Below the pieces are notes generated by a model that searched no databases, was not told where the DNA came from, and was given only the letters and a program-made list of their open reading frames with translations. Source: CAZEHS01 sp964649745 (lineage in GTDB: Bacteria > Bacillota > Clostridia > Peptostreptococcales > Acidaminobacteraceae). Taken from it: DNA of 35,385 bases. Position numbers and translations under genes: made by a program. This document shows positions 7,183 to 14,969 of the stretch, piece by piece (within the stretch, counting starts at the first letter, position 1; each line of letters opens with the position of its first letter). The DNA is taken from the NCBI GenBank assembly GCA_964649745.1, contig CAZYQI010000032.1:1-35385 (forward strand), read 5' to 3'.

Positions 7183-7698
7183 ATGAACAGCGAAAACAAA
7201 GGAATCGTAAGAGCATTGAAAATCGGTGGGGTTTTGGTTCTGATAGTGGGTATTGTCATGGTAGGGAAGGGGCTTCTGTTTCCCGGATATCCATGGTCGT
7301 ATGCGGCGGCCGGAAATGGACAGGCGGCAGTCACTGCAGCGGTGATCAATGGGGATGTGCAGGAAGTGACCATTGATCTGCAATCCGGGGCATATGCCCC
7401 AATTGCAGTCCAGAAGGGAATTCCCGTGCGGTTTAATATTCGCGCGGAGAAAGAAACGATCAATAGCTGTAACGGTACGGTGGTCATACAGGAATACGGT
7501 CTGCAGACAGCCCTGAAGCCAGGGGACAACATTCTGGAGTTCACCCCGGATAAAACAGGAGTTATTCCGTATTCCTGCTGGATGAATATGATCACCAGCA
7601 CCATTCAGGTGGTGGACGATCTCAGTAAAGCGGATCTGTCTGAAACCCCGGTGGCCGGTGCAGGGGGAGGGGCCCTGATGCCTTGTTGCAGGCCTTAG
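7183..7698 (+). CDS. Membrane-anchored cupredoxin-like protein without histidine
   Basis: 171 residues. One N-terminal membrane segment (about 12-33) anchors an extracellular domain from about 50 to 145 with a cupredoxin-type layout: strand motifs PVRFNIRAEK and ILEFTPDKTGVIPYSCWMNM. The protein contains no His at all, so the classical His/Cys/His/Met type 1 copper site is absent. The candidate ligands are C96, C132, M134 and M136. The C-terminal domain of the SafE fusion at 13521-14861 has the same pattern and Cys spacing. The tail ends MPCCRP, a second possible metal-binding spot. The start follows GGAGGTG seven bases upstream. It is the first gene of an operon with a response regulator and sensor kinase. 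A Cu(I) scavenging or sensing role is inferred from ligands and context. Confidence 0.8.
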   Translation: MNSENKGIVRALKIGGVLVLIVGIVMVGKGLLFPGYPWSYAAAGNGQAAVTAAVINGDVQEVTIDLQSGAYAPIAVQKGIPVRFNIRAEKETINSCNGTVVIQEYGLQTALKPGDNILEFTPDKTGVIPYSCWMNMITSTIQVVDDLSKADLSETPVAGAGGGALMPCCRP

Positions 7699-7724
7699 TA
7701 AAACGGTTGAAATAGGGAGATGCC

Positions 7725-8426
7725 ATGACAGTGAAGCCTCAACGGATATTGATTGTGGATGACGAAGTGAAAATTTCCGAGGTTGTACGCTCTTATCTTG
7801 AAAAGAGCGGTTATGAGGTGTTTGAAGCCTGCAACTGCGCTCAGGCCAAGATGGTCATGGATTTGCATTCGCCGGACCTTTTGATTTTGGACCTGATGCT
7901 GCCGGATATGTCCGGGGAGGATTTTTGCCGTTATGTGCGGAGAACCTCCCGGATACCCATCATCATGCTGACGGCCAAGGTGGAGGAAGCGGATATCCTC
8001 CAGGGGCTGGACATCGGAGCGGACGATTACGTGACAAAGCCCTTCAGCGTACGACAGCTGGTGGCACGGGTTCAGGCATTGCTGCGGCGAAGCGGGGAGG
8101 AGGCATCCCCCTTGGTCAATGTGCTGAGCTTCAACGGTCAGGATCTGGTGGTGGAGCCTCGGAAGCACGAGGTGAGAAAGCGGGGAGAAGCGGTGAACCT
8201 GACCCCCAACGAGTTCAAGATCCTTATGACCCTGATTAGCTATCCTCACAAGGTGTTCACCCGGGAGGAGCTGATTGTATCCGCCCTGGGCATGGATTTT
8301 GACGGCTTTGATCGGACGGTGGATTCCCATATCAAGAACATACGGCAGAAGATTGAAACCGACACCAAGGCCCCGAAATATATCCTGACGGTCCACGGCC
8401 TCGGCTACCGATTCGGCGGTGAATAA
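7725..8426 (+). CDS. OmpR/PhoB-family response regulator, probably copper-responsive
   Basis: 233 residues. The receiver domain (about 6-120) has the acidic pair D12/D13, phosphoacceptor D56 in LILDLMLPDMSG, T83 and K105. The winged-helix DNA-binding domain (about 135-230) ends with the typical RTVDSHIKNIRQKI recognition segment and GLGYRFGGE. All catalytic residues are present. It lies 26 bases after the cupredoxin gene and its stop overlaps the region of the kinase start, so the three genes form one operon. The proposed target is the 31-base promoter element seen upstream of its own operon, copA and the SafE-fusion gene. Copper as the signal is inferred from the neighbours, not from this protein. 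Confidence 0.93.
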   Translation: MTVKPQRILIVDDEVKISEVVRSYLEKSGYEVFEACNCAQAKMVMDLHSPDLLILDLMLPDMSGEDFCRYVRRTSRIPIIMLTAKVEEADILQGLDIGADDYVTKPFSVRQLVARVQALLRRSGEEASPLVNVLSFNGQDLVVEPRKHEVRKRGEAVNLTPNEFKILMTLISYPHKVFTREELIVSALGMDFDGFDRTVDSHIKNIRQKIETDTKAPKYILTVHGLGYRFGGE

Positions 8427-8427
8427 A

Positions 8428-9801
8428 ATGAAATACAGCCTGCGTACAAAGTTGACCGTTTCCTTTGCAGCAACCGCCCTGATCTGCGTCCTGCTGATCG
8501 GGCTTCTTTCCAATATCCAACTGGAGAAGCATTTCAAGGAATACGTGCGGCAGAATCAGGAGAAAAAGAACATCGAAATCGTGGGTCTCATCCAATCCAA
8601 GATACTGGAGGACGGAACCTGGGACGTGAAGGCGGTTCAGGACGTCGGAATCTATGCCATGCAGCAGGGCCTGATTATCCAGGTGAAGGATGCCGGCGGT
8701 GGAATGGTCTGGGACGCCTACACCTACAACAACGGCATGTGTCAGCAAATGATGCAGTCCATGTCACGGAATATGATGAATCAGAACCCGGGGTGGAAGG
8801 GCATGGTCACCCAGGACGATTACACCATGGGATCAAAGGGCATGGTCTTCATAACACGGATCGGGCCGGAATATTTTGATGAGATTGATATTCATTTTGT
8901 CCGAACCCTCAACATGGTTTTTATCGGTGTAGGGTTCTTTTCCCTCCTGCTGGCCCTGACCTTCGGCGTCCTCCTTTCCAAACGGATCAGCATGCCCATC
9001 ACCCGGGTCATCCAAACAGCTCAGTCCATTGCCAAGGGAACTTACGGAGACCGCAGCCACGAAACATCCAGCACCTTGGAAATCAGTCAATTGACCGAAG
9101 CGGTGAACGATCTTGCGGAAACCCTGGAAAATCAGGAGAAGCTTCGAAAGCGCCTGACCGGGGATGTGGCCCACGAGCTGAGAACCCCTCTGGCAACCCT
9201 TCAGAGCCACGTGGAAGCTATGATAGACGGTGTATGGGAACCAACCACGGAACGGCTTATCAGCTGTCATGAGGAAATCACCCGAATCACCCGGCTGGTC
9301 AGCGATCTTGAAAAGCTGGCACATTATGAAAGCGAAAATCTGATTCTGGATAGAACGGAATTCGAAGCCAGAGATTTCCTTGAGCGCCTGATGCAGACCT
9401 TTGAGACGGATTTCCGGCATAAAAAAATCGGATGGGTCGTCGATTGTGATGACAGCACCTTCCTGGCCGATCGGGACAAGCTGAGTCAGGTTTTCGTCAA
9501 CCTCATTTCCAACGCCCTGAAATTCACACCGGCGGACGGGTCCATTTCCATTGCGGTAAGAAGCACTCCGGAAGGTACTCGGGTTGCCGTAAGCGACACA
9601 GGCCTCGGGATTTCGCCTCAGGACCTTCCTCATATCTTCCAGCGGTTTTACCGGGCAGATGGTTCCCGGAACCGGACCACCGGCGGTGCGGGGATAGGGC
9701 TTGCCTTGGTGAAAACCATTGTGGATGCCCATAAGGGAACCATTGAAGTGGTCAGTGAGATTGACAAGGGAACCACCTTCACCCTCGTATTTCCCAAGTA
9801 A
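8428..9801 (+). CDS. Sensor histidine kinase with Met-rich extracellular loop
   Basis: 457 residues. Two membrane segments (about 11-30 and 165-187) flank an extracellular domain of about 130 residues, followed by HAMP (about 188-240), HisKA with H249 in DVAHELRTPL, and HATPase_c with N-box, DTGLGI and GGAGIGLAL motifs. The extracellular part carries a Met cluster: M104, C105, M108, M109, M112, M116, M117, then M126, M134 and M139. Such clusters bind Cu(I) or Ag(I) in other systems, so a copper sensor is likely. The ATG at 8428 follows GGTGA and lies one base after the regulator stop. A GTG at 8419 is in frame but has no ribosome site; using it would add three residues. A U-tailed terminator follows. 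Confidence 0.92.
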   Translation: MKYSLRTKLTVSFAATALICVLLIGLLSNIQLEKHFKEYVRQNQEKKNIEIVGLIQSKILEDGTWDVKAVQDVGIYAMQQGLIIQVKDAGGGMVWDAYTYNNGMCQQMMQSMSRNMMNQNPGWKGMVTQDDYTMGSKGMVFITRIGPEYFDEIDIHFVRTLNMVFIGVGFFSLLLALTFGVLLSKRISMPITRVIQTAQSIAKGTYGDRSHETSSTLEISQLTEAVNDLAETLENQEKLRKRLTGDVAHELRTPLATLQSHVEAMIDGVWEPTTERLISCHEEITRITRLVSDLEKLAHYESENLILDRTEFEARDFLERLMQTFETDFRHKKIGWVVDCDDSTFLADRDKLSQVFVNLISNALKFTPADGSISIAVRSTPEGTRVAVSDTGLGISPQDLPHIFQRFYRADGSRNRTTGGAGIGLALVKTIVDAHKGTIEVVSEIDKGTTFTLVFPK

Positions 9802-9811
9802 GGCATAAGAC

Positions 9812-9839
9812 GCCCGACGATTGCAGTCGGGCTTTTTTT
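9812..9839 (+). terminator. Terminator of the cupredoxin-RR-HK operon
   Basis: GCCCGAC (9812-9818) pairs perfectly with GTCGGGC (9826-9832), followed by seven T. Confidence 0.88.
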
Positions 9840-9841
9840 GT

Positions 9842-9866
9842 GTAAATCCGTGTTATCCGTGGCGAT
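9842..9866. repeat. Short partial copy of the repeat found at 13191-13367
   Basis: The string TGTTATCCGTGGC (9851-9863) is the reverse complement of GCCACGGATAACA, which matches the left end of the element at 13191-13203. Only this end is present here, between the operon terminator and the copA promoter. Confidence 0.4.
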
Positions 9867-9899
9867 AATAGGTTTGTCACCACGTTTCTAAATCATCTC

Positions 9900-9930
9900 C
9901 ATAAATTCTCCACGAATTTATGGGATACTC
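9900..9930 (+). promoter_or_regulatory. Copper-island promoter element, copy 2 (copA)
   Basis: The first 14 bases are identical to the element at 7129 and 22 of 31 positions match overall, with TG(N)GATACT in the -10 position (9921-9929). TCTCCA is repeated 11 bp apart (9896-9901 and 9907-9912), one helical turn, as OmpR-type regulators prefer. A perfect inverted repeat CCATAAATT/AATTTATGG (9899-9923) overlaps it. Confidence 0.5.
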
Positions 9931-9940
9931 ATGTTACAAG

Positions 9941-9957
9941 ATACCCCCATGGGGTAT
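9941..9957. promoter_or_regulatory. CsoR-like copper operator in the copA leader
   Basis: ATACCCC and GGGGTAT arms (9941-9947, 9951-9957) form a perfect palindrome around CAT, the pattern known for CsoR-family Cu(I)-responsive repressors. The right arm overlaps a perfect TATAAT (9955-9960), which may be the -10 box of a second promoter with a weak upstream -35 region. No csoR gene is in this window, so the repressor would be encoded elsewhere. Confidence 0.6.
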
Positions 9958-9991
9958 AATAGATATAGAATACTGTGAAAGGCGGGCCAAT

Positions 9992-12454
9992 ATGAAAACA
10001 CAACAGATAAAGGTGGGAGGCATGACCTGCTCTGCCTGCGCCAAGGCAATAGAACGTGCCGTTGGAAAGGTGCCGGGGGTATCGGAGGCCAGCGTGAATT
10101 ATGCCACCGAGAAGCTCCAGGTTTCCTTTGATGAAACCCAGGCAGGACAGGAGGCAATTGAGGCCGCCGTGAAGAAGGCCGGATATGAGGTGCTGGCAGA
10201 ACCCTCCGGCAAGGAAATCACCATCCCCATTGATGGGATGACCTGCTCGGCCTGCTCCAACGCTGTTGAAAGGGCTACCAGGAAACTGCCGGGAATCGAA
10301 GCCGTTTCGGTGAATTTTGCCACTGAAAAGATGACGGTGAAATACAACCCTCAGCTGGTGCGGATATCCGAAATCAAACAGGCGGTTGTAAAAGCCGGGT
10401 ACCAGCCACGGGAGATCGACAACTCCCATCAGGTGGATTCGGACAAGATACGCAAGGAAAGGGAAATCAGCACCCTTTGGCTGAAGTTCAAAGTGTCCCT
10501 GATCTTCGCCCTGCCCCTGCTGTATCTGGCCATGGGAGGCATGCTGAACTGGCCCATCCCTCCGGCGCTGGCGCCTATGAACTATCCTCTGCTGTACGCG
10601 CTGGTGGAACTGTTTCTGGTGATTCCGGTGATCATTGCCGGGTACCGCTTCTACATCGTGGGTTTTTCGGCCATCTGGCGGCGCAGTCCCAACATGGATT
10701 CCCTTATCGCCATGGGCACCTCGGCGGCCATCGGCTACAGTCTCTATTCCATTTACCGCATCACCATTGGAGACTTCATCTATGTGGAGGACCTGTACTT
10801 TGAAACCGCCGGGGTTATCATCACCCTGATCCTCCTGGGCAAATCCCTGGAAGCCGTTTCAAAAGGGCGCACCTCGGAGGCCATCAAGAAGCTGATGGGT
10901 CTGTCTCCTAAAACCGCTATTGTTCTCCATGGAGAGGTTGAGATGGAAATCCCCATCGAAGAGGTGGAGGTGGGCGATATCGTGGTGGTGAAGCCCGGCA
11001 GCAAGATCCCAGTGGACGGCGAAGTGGTGGAGGGGCATTCCTCGGTGGACGAATCCATGCTCACCGGTGAAAGCATGCCCGTGGACAAGCTGCCCGGAGA
11101 CAAAATCATCGGCGCCAGTATCAATAAGAACGGTTCCCTGCGATTCCGGGCCACACGGGTTGGCAGTGACACGGCTCTGGCCCAGATCATCCGACTGGTG
11201 GAGGATGCCCAAGGCTCAAAGGCCCCCATTGCCCATCTGGCGGATGTGGTATCCGGCTACTTTGTGCCCACGGTGTTTGCCATTGCAACCCTTTCCGCCC
11301 TGGCATGGTATCTGGCCGGACAAACGCCGGTATTCGCTCTTTCCATCTTCATTGCGGTGCTGGTCATCGCCTGCCCCTGTGCCCTGGGCCTTGCAACCCC
11401 CACAGCCATCATGGTGGGAACCGGCAAGGGCGCGGAATACGGAGTGCTGATCAAAGGCGGCGAAGCTCTGGAAACGACCCACAAGATCAAAACCATTGTA
11501 TTCGATAAAACCGGCACCATCACCGAAGGGCGCCCGGAAATCACCGATATCATCACAGTGCCGGGCATTGAAAGGAATGAACTGCTGCAGCTGGCGGCCT
11601 CTGCTGAAAAAGGCTCGGAGCACCCCCTGGCCGACGCCATCGTCCGGGGCGCCGAGGCGGTAGGTCTGGAGCTTATTAAGGGGGAAGGATTCAAAGCCAT
11701 TCCCGGTCATGGTATTCAGGTGACATTGAATGGGAAGGCGCTGCTTTTGGGAAACCGCAAGCTGATGAATGAAAAGCAGATTGATCTGTCAGGTCTTATG
11801 GAGGCAGCAGAAAGGCTGGCATCAGAGGGCAAGACCCCGATGTACATCGCTGTGGATTCGGAGCCTGCGGGAATCATTGCAGTGGCAGATATCGTGAAAC
11901 CCTCCAGTGCCCAGGCCATCGCCAAGCTTCATGCTATGGGCATCGAGGTGGCCATGATCACAGGAGATAACCGTAAAACGGCTGAGGCCATCGCCAGGTC
12001 CGTTGGTATCGACCGCGTACTGGCAGAGGTATTGCCCCAGGACAAGGCCAACGAGGTGAAAAAACTCCAGGCAGAAGGAAAAAAAGTTGCCATGGTAGGA
12101 GACGGCATCAATGATGCTCCGGCTCTGGCCCAGGCGGACATCGGCATCGCCATCGGCTCCGGTACCGATGTGGCCATGGAATCGGCGGATATCGTCCTGA
12201 TGCGCAGCGACCTCATGGACGTTCCCACCGCTATCCAACTCAGCAAAAGTACCATTCGCAACATCAAGCAGAACCTGTTCTGGGCCTTTGCCTACAATGT
12301 GGCCGGCATCCCCATAGCGGCGGGAATTCTGTACGCCTTTGGGGGGCCCAAGCTGAACCCCATTATTGCTGCCGCAGCCATGTCCCTCAGCTCTGTTTCT
12401 GTTCTCAGCAATGCACTGCGTTTGAAACGTTTTAAACCCTATGCGTCAAAATGA
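9992..12454 (+). CDS. copA: Cu(I)-exporting P1B-1-type ATPase
   Basis: 820 residues. Two N-terminal HMA metal-binding domains have GMTCSAC motifs (C13/C16 and C85/C88). Eight membrane segments are expected. The TGES actuator loop is present, the ion-path motif CPC is at 461-463 and the phosphorylation motif DKTGT has D505. SEHPLADAI and GDGINDAPALAQ belong to the ATP-binding and hinge regions. This set identifies a Cu(I)/Ag(I) exporter in the cell membrane. The reading frame is open from 9920, but the ATG at 9992 is preferred: it follows AAAGGCGGG and aligns the first HMA domain at residue 4 as in homologues. The duplicated lipoprotein gene starts 19 bases downstream, so the two share an operon. 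Upstream lie an activator-type promoter element and a CsoR-like operator, suggesting dual copper control. Confidence 0.97.
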   Translation: MKTQQIKVGGMTCSACAKAIERAVGKVPGVSEASVNYATEKLQVSFDETQAGQEAIEAAVKKAGYEVLAEPSGKEITIPIDGMTCSACSNAVERATRKLPGIEAVSVNFATEKMTVKYNPQLVRISEIKQAVVKAGYQPREIDNSHQVDSDKIRKEREISTLWLKFKVSLIFALPLLYLAMGGMLNWPIPPALAPMNYPLLYALVELFLVIPVIIAGYRFYIVGFSAIWRRSPNMDSLIAMGTSAAIGYSLYSIYRITIGDFIYVEDLYFETAGVIITLILLGKSLEAVSKGRTSEAIKKLMGLSPKTAIVLHGEVEMEIPIEEVEVGDIVVVKPGSKIPVDGEVVEGHSSVDESMLTGESMPVDKLPGDKIIGASINKNGSLRFRATRVGSDTALAQIIRLVEDAQGSKAPIAHLADVVSGYFVPTVFAIATLSALAWYLAGQTPVFALSIFIAVLVIACPCALGLATPTAIMVGTGKGAEYGVLIKGGEALETTHKIKTIVFDKTGTITEGRPEITDIITVPGIERNELLQLAASAEKGSEHPLADAIVRGAEAVGLELIKGEGFKAIPGHGIQVTLNGKALLLGNRKLMNEKQIDLSGLMEAAERLASEGKTPMYIAVDSEPAGIIAVADIVKPSSAQAIAKLHAMGIEVAMITGDNRKTAEAIARSVGIDRVLAEVLPQDKANEVKKLQAEGKKVAMVGDGINDAPALAQADIGIAIGSGTDVAMESADIVLMRSDLMDVPTAIQLSKSTIRNIKQNLFWAFAYNVAGIPIAAGILYAFGGPKLNPIIAAAAMSLSSVSVLSNALRLKRFKPYASK

Positions 12455-12473
12455 ACCCATACAGGAGGAAAAA

Positions 12474-13157
12474 ATGATGAAGAAGATGATCGTTGCAGTA
12501 ACCGTACTGACCCTGGTGTTGGCCCTGGCGGGCTGCCAGAGCACCGATGTGGTGGCCAAGTTTTCCATCACCTCCTTTGAAGCGGTACTGACCGCATTGG
12601 GAGACAACGTGGCTGCCGATGATGTGAACGGTGGCTGGGCTCTTACCTCCCCGGGAGGAGAGCGATTCGTATGGAGCAAGGACTTCAGCGCGGATAAAAA
12701 ACCGGACCTGATGCTGGAGCTGGATGCTACCCCCTTCCTCGATGCCGGGCTGGACCCTGCAAAGCTGGATAAGGAAACGTATGTGTATGATTCCGGCATG
12801 AAAACCCTGATGGTACATTCCGAGCTGGGGGCGGATAAATTCACCTACAGTGGGGAACCTACCCCTTTGGACAGCTTCAAACAGATTGTTGCCACCCACC
12901 GGGACAGCATCGGGTATCATGAAACTTTGGACCATTACGGTGCAGCCCTTGGAAACGGAAATATGTTCGAATGGGCGAAGACGATGAGCACCAACGACAA
13001 GGATATCGTATTCGTTCTGAATCCCAAGCCCTTTATCGACGCCGGAGTGGACCCTGCCAAAGTGCAGGAATGGGTATTCGCACAGGTGGAAGTGAAGAAT
13101 GCTGAAGGTCAGAAGGAACTGGTGGACAAATTTCTGAAGCCTTATAATTTGGATTAG
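12474..13157 (+). CDS. Lipoprotein with two tandem copies of an unknown domain
   Basis: 227 residues. A signal peptide ends in the lipobox LALAGC (C21), so the mature protein is lipid-anchored outside the membrane. The rest is an internal duplication: residues 34-98 and 134-197 align as SFxxxxx...W(A)...PF(L/I)DAG(L/V)DPAK(L/V), with matching segments 99-100 residues apart. I do not recognise the domain, and it has no further Cys and only a few His and Met. The frame is open from 12441, but the ATG at 12474 follows AGGAGG six bases upstream and gives a proper signal peptide. It lies 19 bases after copA and is almost certainly co-transcribed, so a role in extracellular copper handling is a context-based inference. 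Confidence 0.85.
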   Translation: MMKKMIVAVTVLTLVLALAGCQSTDVVAKFSITSFEAVLTALGDNVAADDVNGGWALTSPGGERFVWSKDFSADKKPDLMLELDATPFLDAGLDPAKLDKETYVYDSGMKTLMVHSELGADKFTYSGEPTPLDSFKQIVATHRDSIGYHETLDHYGAALGNGNMFEWAKTMSTNDKDIVFVLNPKPFIDAGVDPAKVQEWVFAQVEVKNAEGQKELVDKFLKPYNLD

Positions 13158-13190
13158 TCGGCCTCTTAAAAGAGTGGTGATAAACCCTTT

Positions 13191-13367
13191 GCCACGGATA
13201 ACATGGATAGAATCGTCGTCTCCCTCTGGGAGGGGGATGTCACAACGTGACAGGGGGAGCATGCGTGATATGAATATATCGACTCGCCAGCTCCTTCCGT
13301 CAGCTCCGCTGCCACCTTCCTCCCGGAGGAAGGCAAATAATCCGTAGCCAACCGTATGATCCGTGGC
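13191..13367. repeat. MITE-like intergenic element with 9-bp terminal inverted repeats
   Basis: The 177-base stretch is bounded by perfect inverted ends, GCCACGGAT (13191-13199) and ATCCGTGGC (13359-13367). Inside are several short palindromes, for example CCCTCTGGGAGGGGG, TGTCACAACGTGACA and CCTTCCTCCCGGAGGAAGG. These look like REP or MITE modules seen in many Clostridia. One end also occurs alone near 9851-9863. No convincing coding region overlaps it. Confidence 0.55.
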
Positions 13368-13459
13368 TAAATTACCAGTTGCCTTTATCATCGCACTTTT
13401 ATTCAAGTGAAGATTCCCTCTGAGTGATGCTGCAGTCACACAGGGGGATTTTAACCTTC

Positions 13460-13490
13460 CATCAAATCTCCATATCTTCCTGCTACACTG
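13460..13490 (+). promoter_or_regulatory. Copper-island promoter element, copy 3 (SafE fusion)
   Basis: 25 of 31 positions are identical to 7129-7159, including TCTCCA and the extended -10 box TGC-TACACT (13481-13489). No -35 box is visible. It lies 31 bases before the start codon of the SafE-fusion gene, with GGAGG between. Confidence 0.6.
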
Positions 13491-13520
13491 AGCCTATGAA
13501 GAACCACGGAGGTAACGACC

Positions 13521-14861
13521 ATGCCACTTAGAATAAAGAAGACTCTGAAAATCCAGGGAATGACCTGCGGTCAGTGTGAAAAGATCATCCCTAAATCCCT
13601 AATGAAGATAGACGGCGTCTCTGAGGCTCAGGCCAGCTTTAAGCACGGCACCGTGCAGGTTGTCTATGACTCGGAGAAAACGGATCAAGTACAAATCCAC
13701 GAGGCCATCAGCCGCGCGGGGTATGAGGTTTTGGGGGATGAACAGGCTGGAAAAAGGAGCGGGACCCTTACACCCCTGCAGATGGCGGGCATCGGCGTAC
13801 TGGTGGCAGCCCTTTATATGCTAATCAACAGAACCGTGGGCTTCAGCTTCATTCCGGAGCTGGATGCCTCCATGAGCTACGGAATGTTGTTCTTTGTGGG
13901 CCTGCTCACCTCCCTGCACTGCATCGCCATGTGCGGAGGCATCAACCTGTCCCAGTGTCTGATCCCGAAATCCGATGGGTCAACCGCTCCTGGGTGGAAG
14001 CCCAGCCTGCTTTACAACGGGGGCCGAGTGATTTCCTACACCATCATTGGGGGCATCGTGGGAGCGTTGGGTTCTGTCGTAAGCTTTTCAGGGGGAGCCA
14101 GAGGCCTTGTGGCCATTCTGGCCGGAGGGTTTATGGTGATCATGGGCATCAATATGCTGGGGCTGGTGCCTGTGCTGCGGAAGGTTCAAATCCGGATGCC
14201 GGAAGGGATTCGAAATACCCTGATGGGTAAAACCGGGGAGCGGGGGCCATTGGTTGTGGGTCTTCTGAACGGCTTCATGCCCTGCGGCCCGTTGCAGGCC
14301 ATGCAGCTGTATGCCCTGGGTACCGGAAGCGCCGCTGCCGGTGCGCTGTCCATGTTCTTTTTCAGTCTTGGGACCGTGCCCCTGATGTTTGGCTTCGGAG
14401 CTCTCAGCACCCTGCTCAGCAACCGTTTTACCCGAAATATGCTCCGTTTCAGCGCCGTGTTGGTGATTCTTCTGGGTGCCGTTATGATGCAGCGGGGCTT
14501 CAGCCTAAGCGGCGCGGCGCCCCTGGCCCTGCCAACCGGTCAACCCACCGTCTCAGAGGAAGATACCCCTATGGCTGCTGCCCGTATTGAAAACGGGGTT
14601 CAGATCATACAGGGAGAGGTGGAGCCCAGCGCATACCCTGCCATATCGGTTCAGAAGGGGGTGCCGGTGCGCTTTAATCTCCATGTGGAGGCAAAGAATC
14701 TGAACGGGTGCAACAGCGCCATCGTCATACCGGCGTTCAACATTCAAAAGAAGCTGGAAGTCGGGGACAATATTATCGAGTTCACCCCAGACAAGGCGGG
14801 AACCTACGGTTATACCTGCTGGATGGGGATGATCAGCAGTGAGATTACGGTGATAGAGTAG
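13521..14861 (+). CDS. HMA-SafE(TauE-like)-cupredoxin fusion membrane protein
   Basis: 446 residues with three parts. Residues 1-70 form an HMA domain with GMTCGQC (C16/C19). Residues about 90-330 form a six- to seven-helix SafE/DsbD-like membrane domain with SLHCIAMCGG (C134, C138) and FMPCGP (C255), motifs shared with cytochrome-biogenesis-type Cu transporters and thiol carriers. Residues about 355-446 form a cupredoxin-like domain with C397, C433, M435 and M437, the same ligand pattern and Cys spacing as the cupredoxin at 7183-7698. It probably moves or hands over Cu(I) between the cytoplasmic HMA side and the outside. The start follows GGAGG about 8 bases upstream. It sits under the third copy of the island's promoter element, with no obvious terminator after it. 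Confidence 0.88.
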   Translation: MPLRIKKTLKIQGMTCGQCEKIIPKSLMKIDGVSEAQASFKHGTVQVVYDSEKTDQVQIHEAISRAGYEVLGDEQAGKRSGTLTPLQMAGIGVLVAALYMLINRTVGFSFIPELDASMSYGMLFFVGLLTSLHCIAMCGGINLSQCLIPKSDGSTAPGWKPSLLYNGGRVISYTIIGGIVGALGSVVSFSGGARGLVAILAGGFMVIMGINMLGLVPVLRKVQIRMPEGIRNTLMGKTGERGPLVVGLLNGFMPCGPLQAMQLYALGTGSAAAGALSMFFFSLGTVPLMFGFGALSTLLSNRFTRNMLRFSAVLVILLGAVMMQRGFSLSGAAPLALPTGQPTVSEEDTPMAAARIENGVQIIQGEVEPSAYPAISVQKGVPVRFNLHVEAKNLNGCNSAIVIPAFNIQKKLEVGDNIIEFTPDKAGTYGYTCWMGMISSEITVIE

Positions 14862-14896
14862 GCATGTGGATTCGATAAATCTTTTAAAATTCCCCG

Positions 14897-14925
14897 TTGA
14901 CAGGCAGGGAATCTTCTTGTAATAT
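14897..14925 (+). promoter_or_regulatory. Promoter of luxS leader
   Basis: A perfect TTGACA (14897-14902) and TAATAT (14920-14925) are 17 bp apart, about 35 bases before the SAM riboswitch. Confidence 0.75.
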
Positions 14926-14969
14926 CAAACATACCTAAACAGTATGAATTGAAAAAACTGAATACCACA

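Noticed and set aside
9920..9991. 24-residue N-terminal extension of CopA from an earlier ATG
   Set aside because: It would place the CsoR-like operator and a TATAAT box inside the coding region and has no ribosome site; the ATG at 9992 does.
10780..12267. Several open frames of 110-165 codons antisense to copA
   Set aside because: They overlap intact copA motifs throughout, overlap each other, and have no family resemblance or start signals.
12474..13157. Idea that the lipoprotein repeats are metal-binding CxxC or HxxH units
   Set aside because: There is no Cys beyond the lipobox and the His residues are not conserved between the two repeats.
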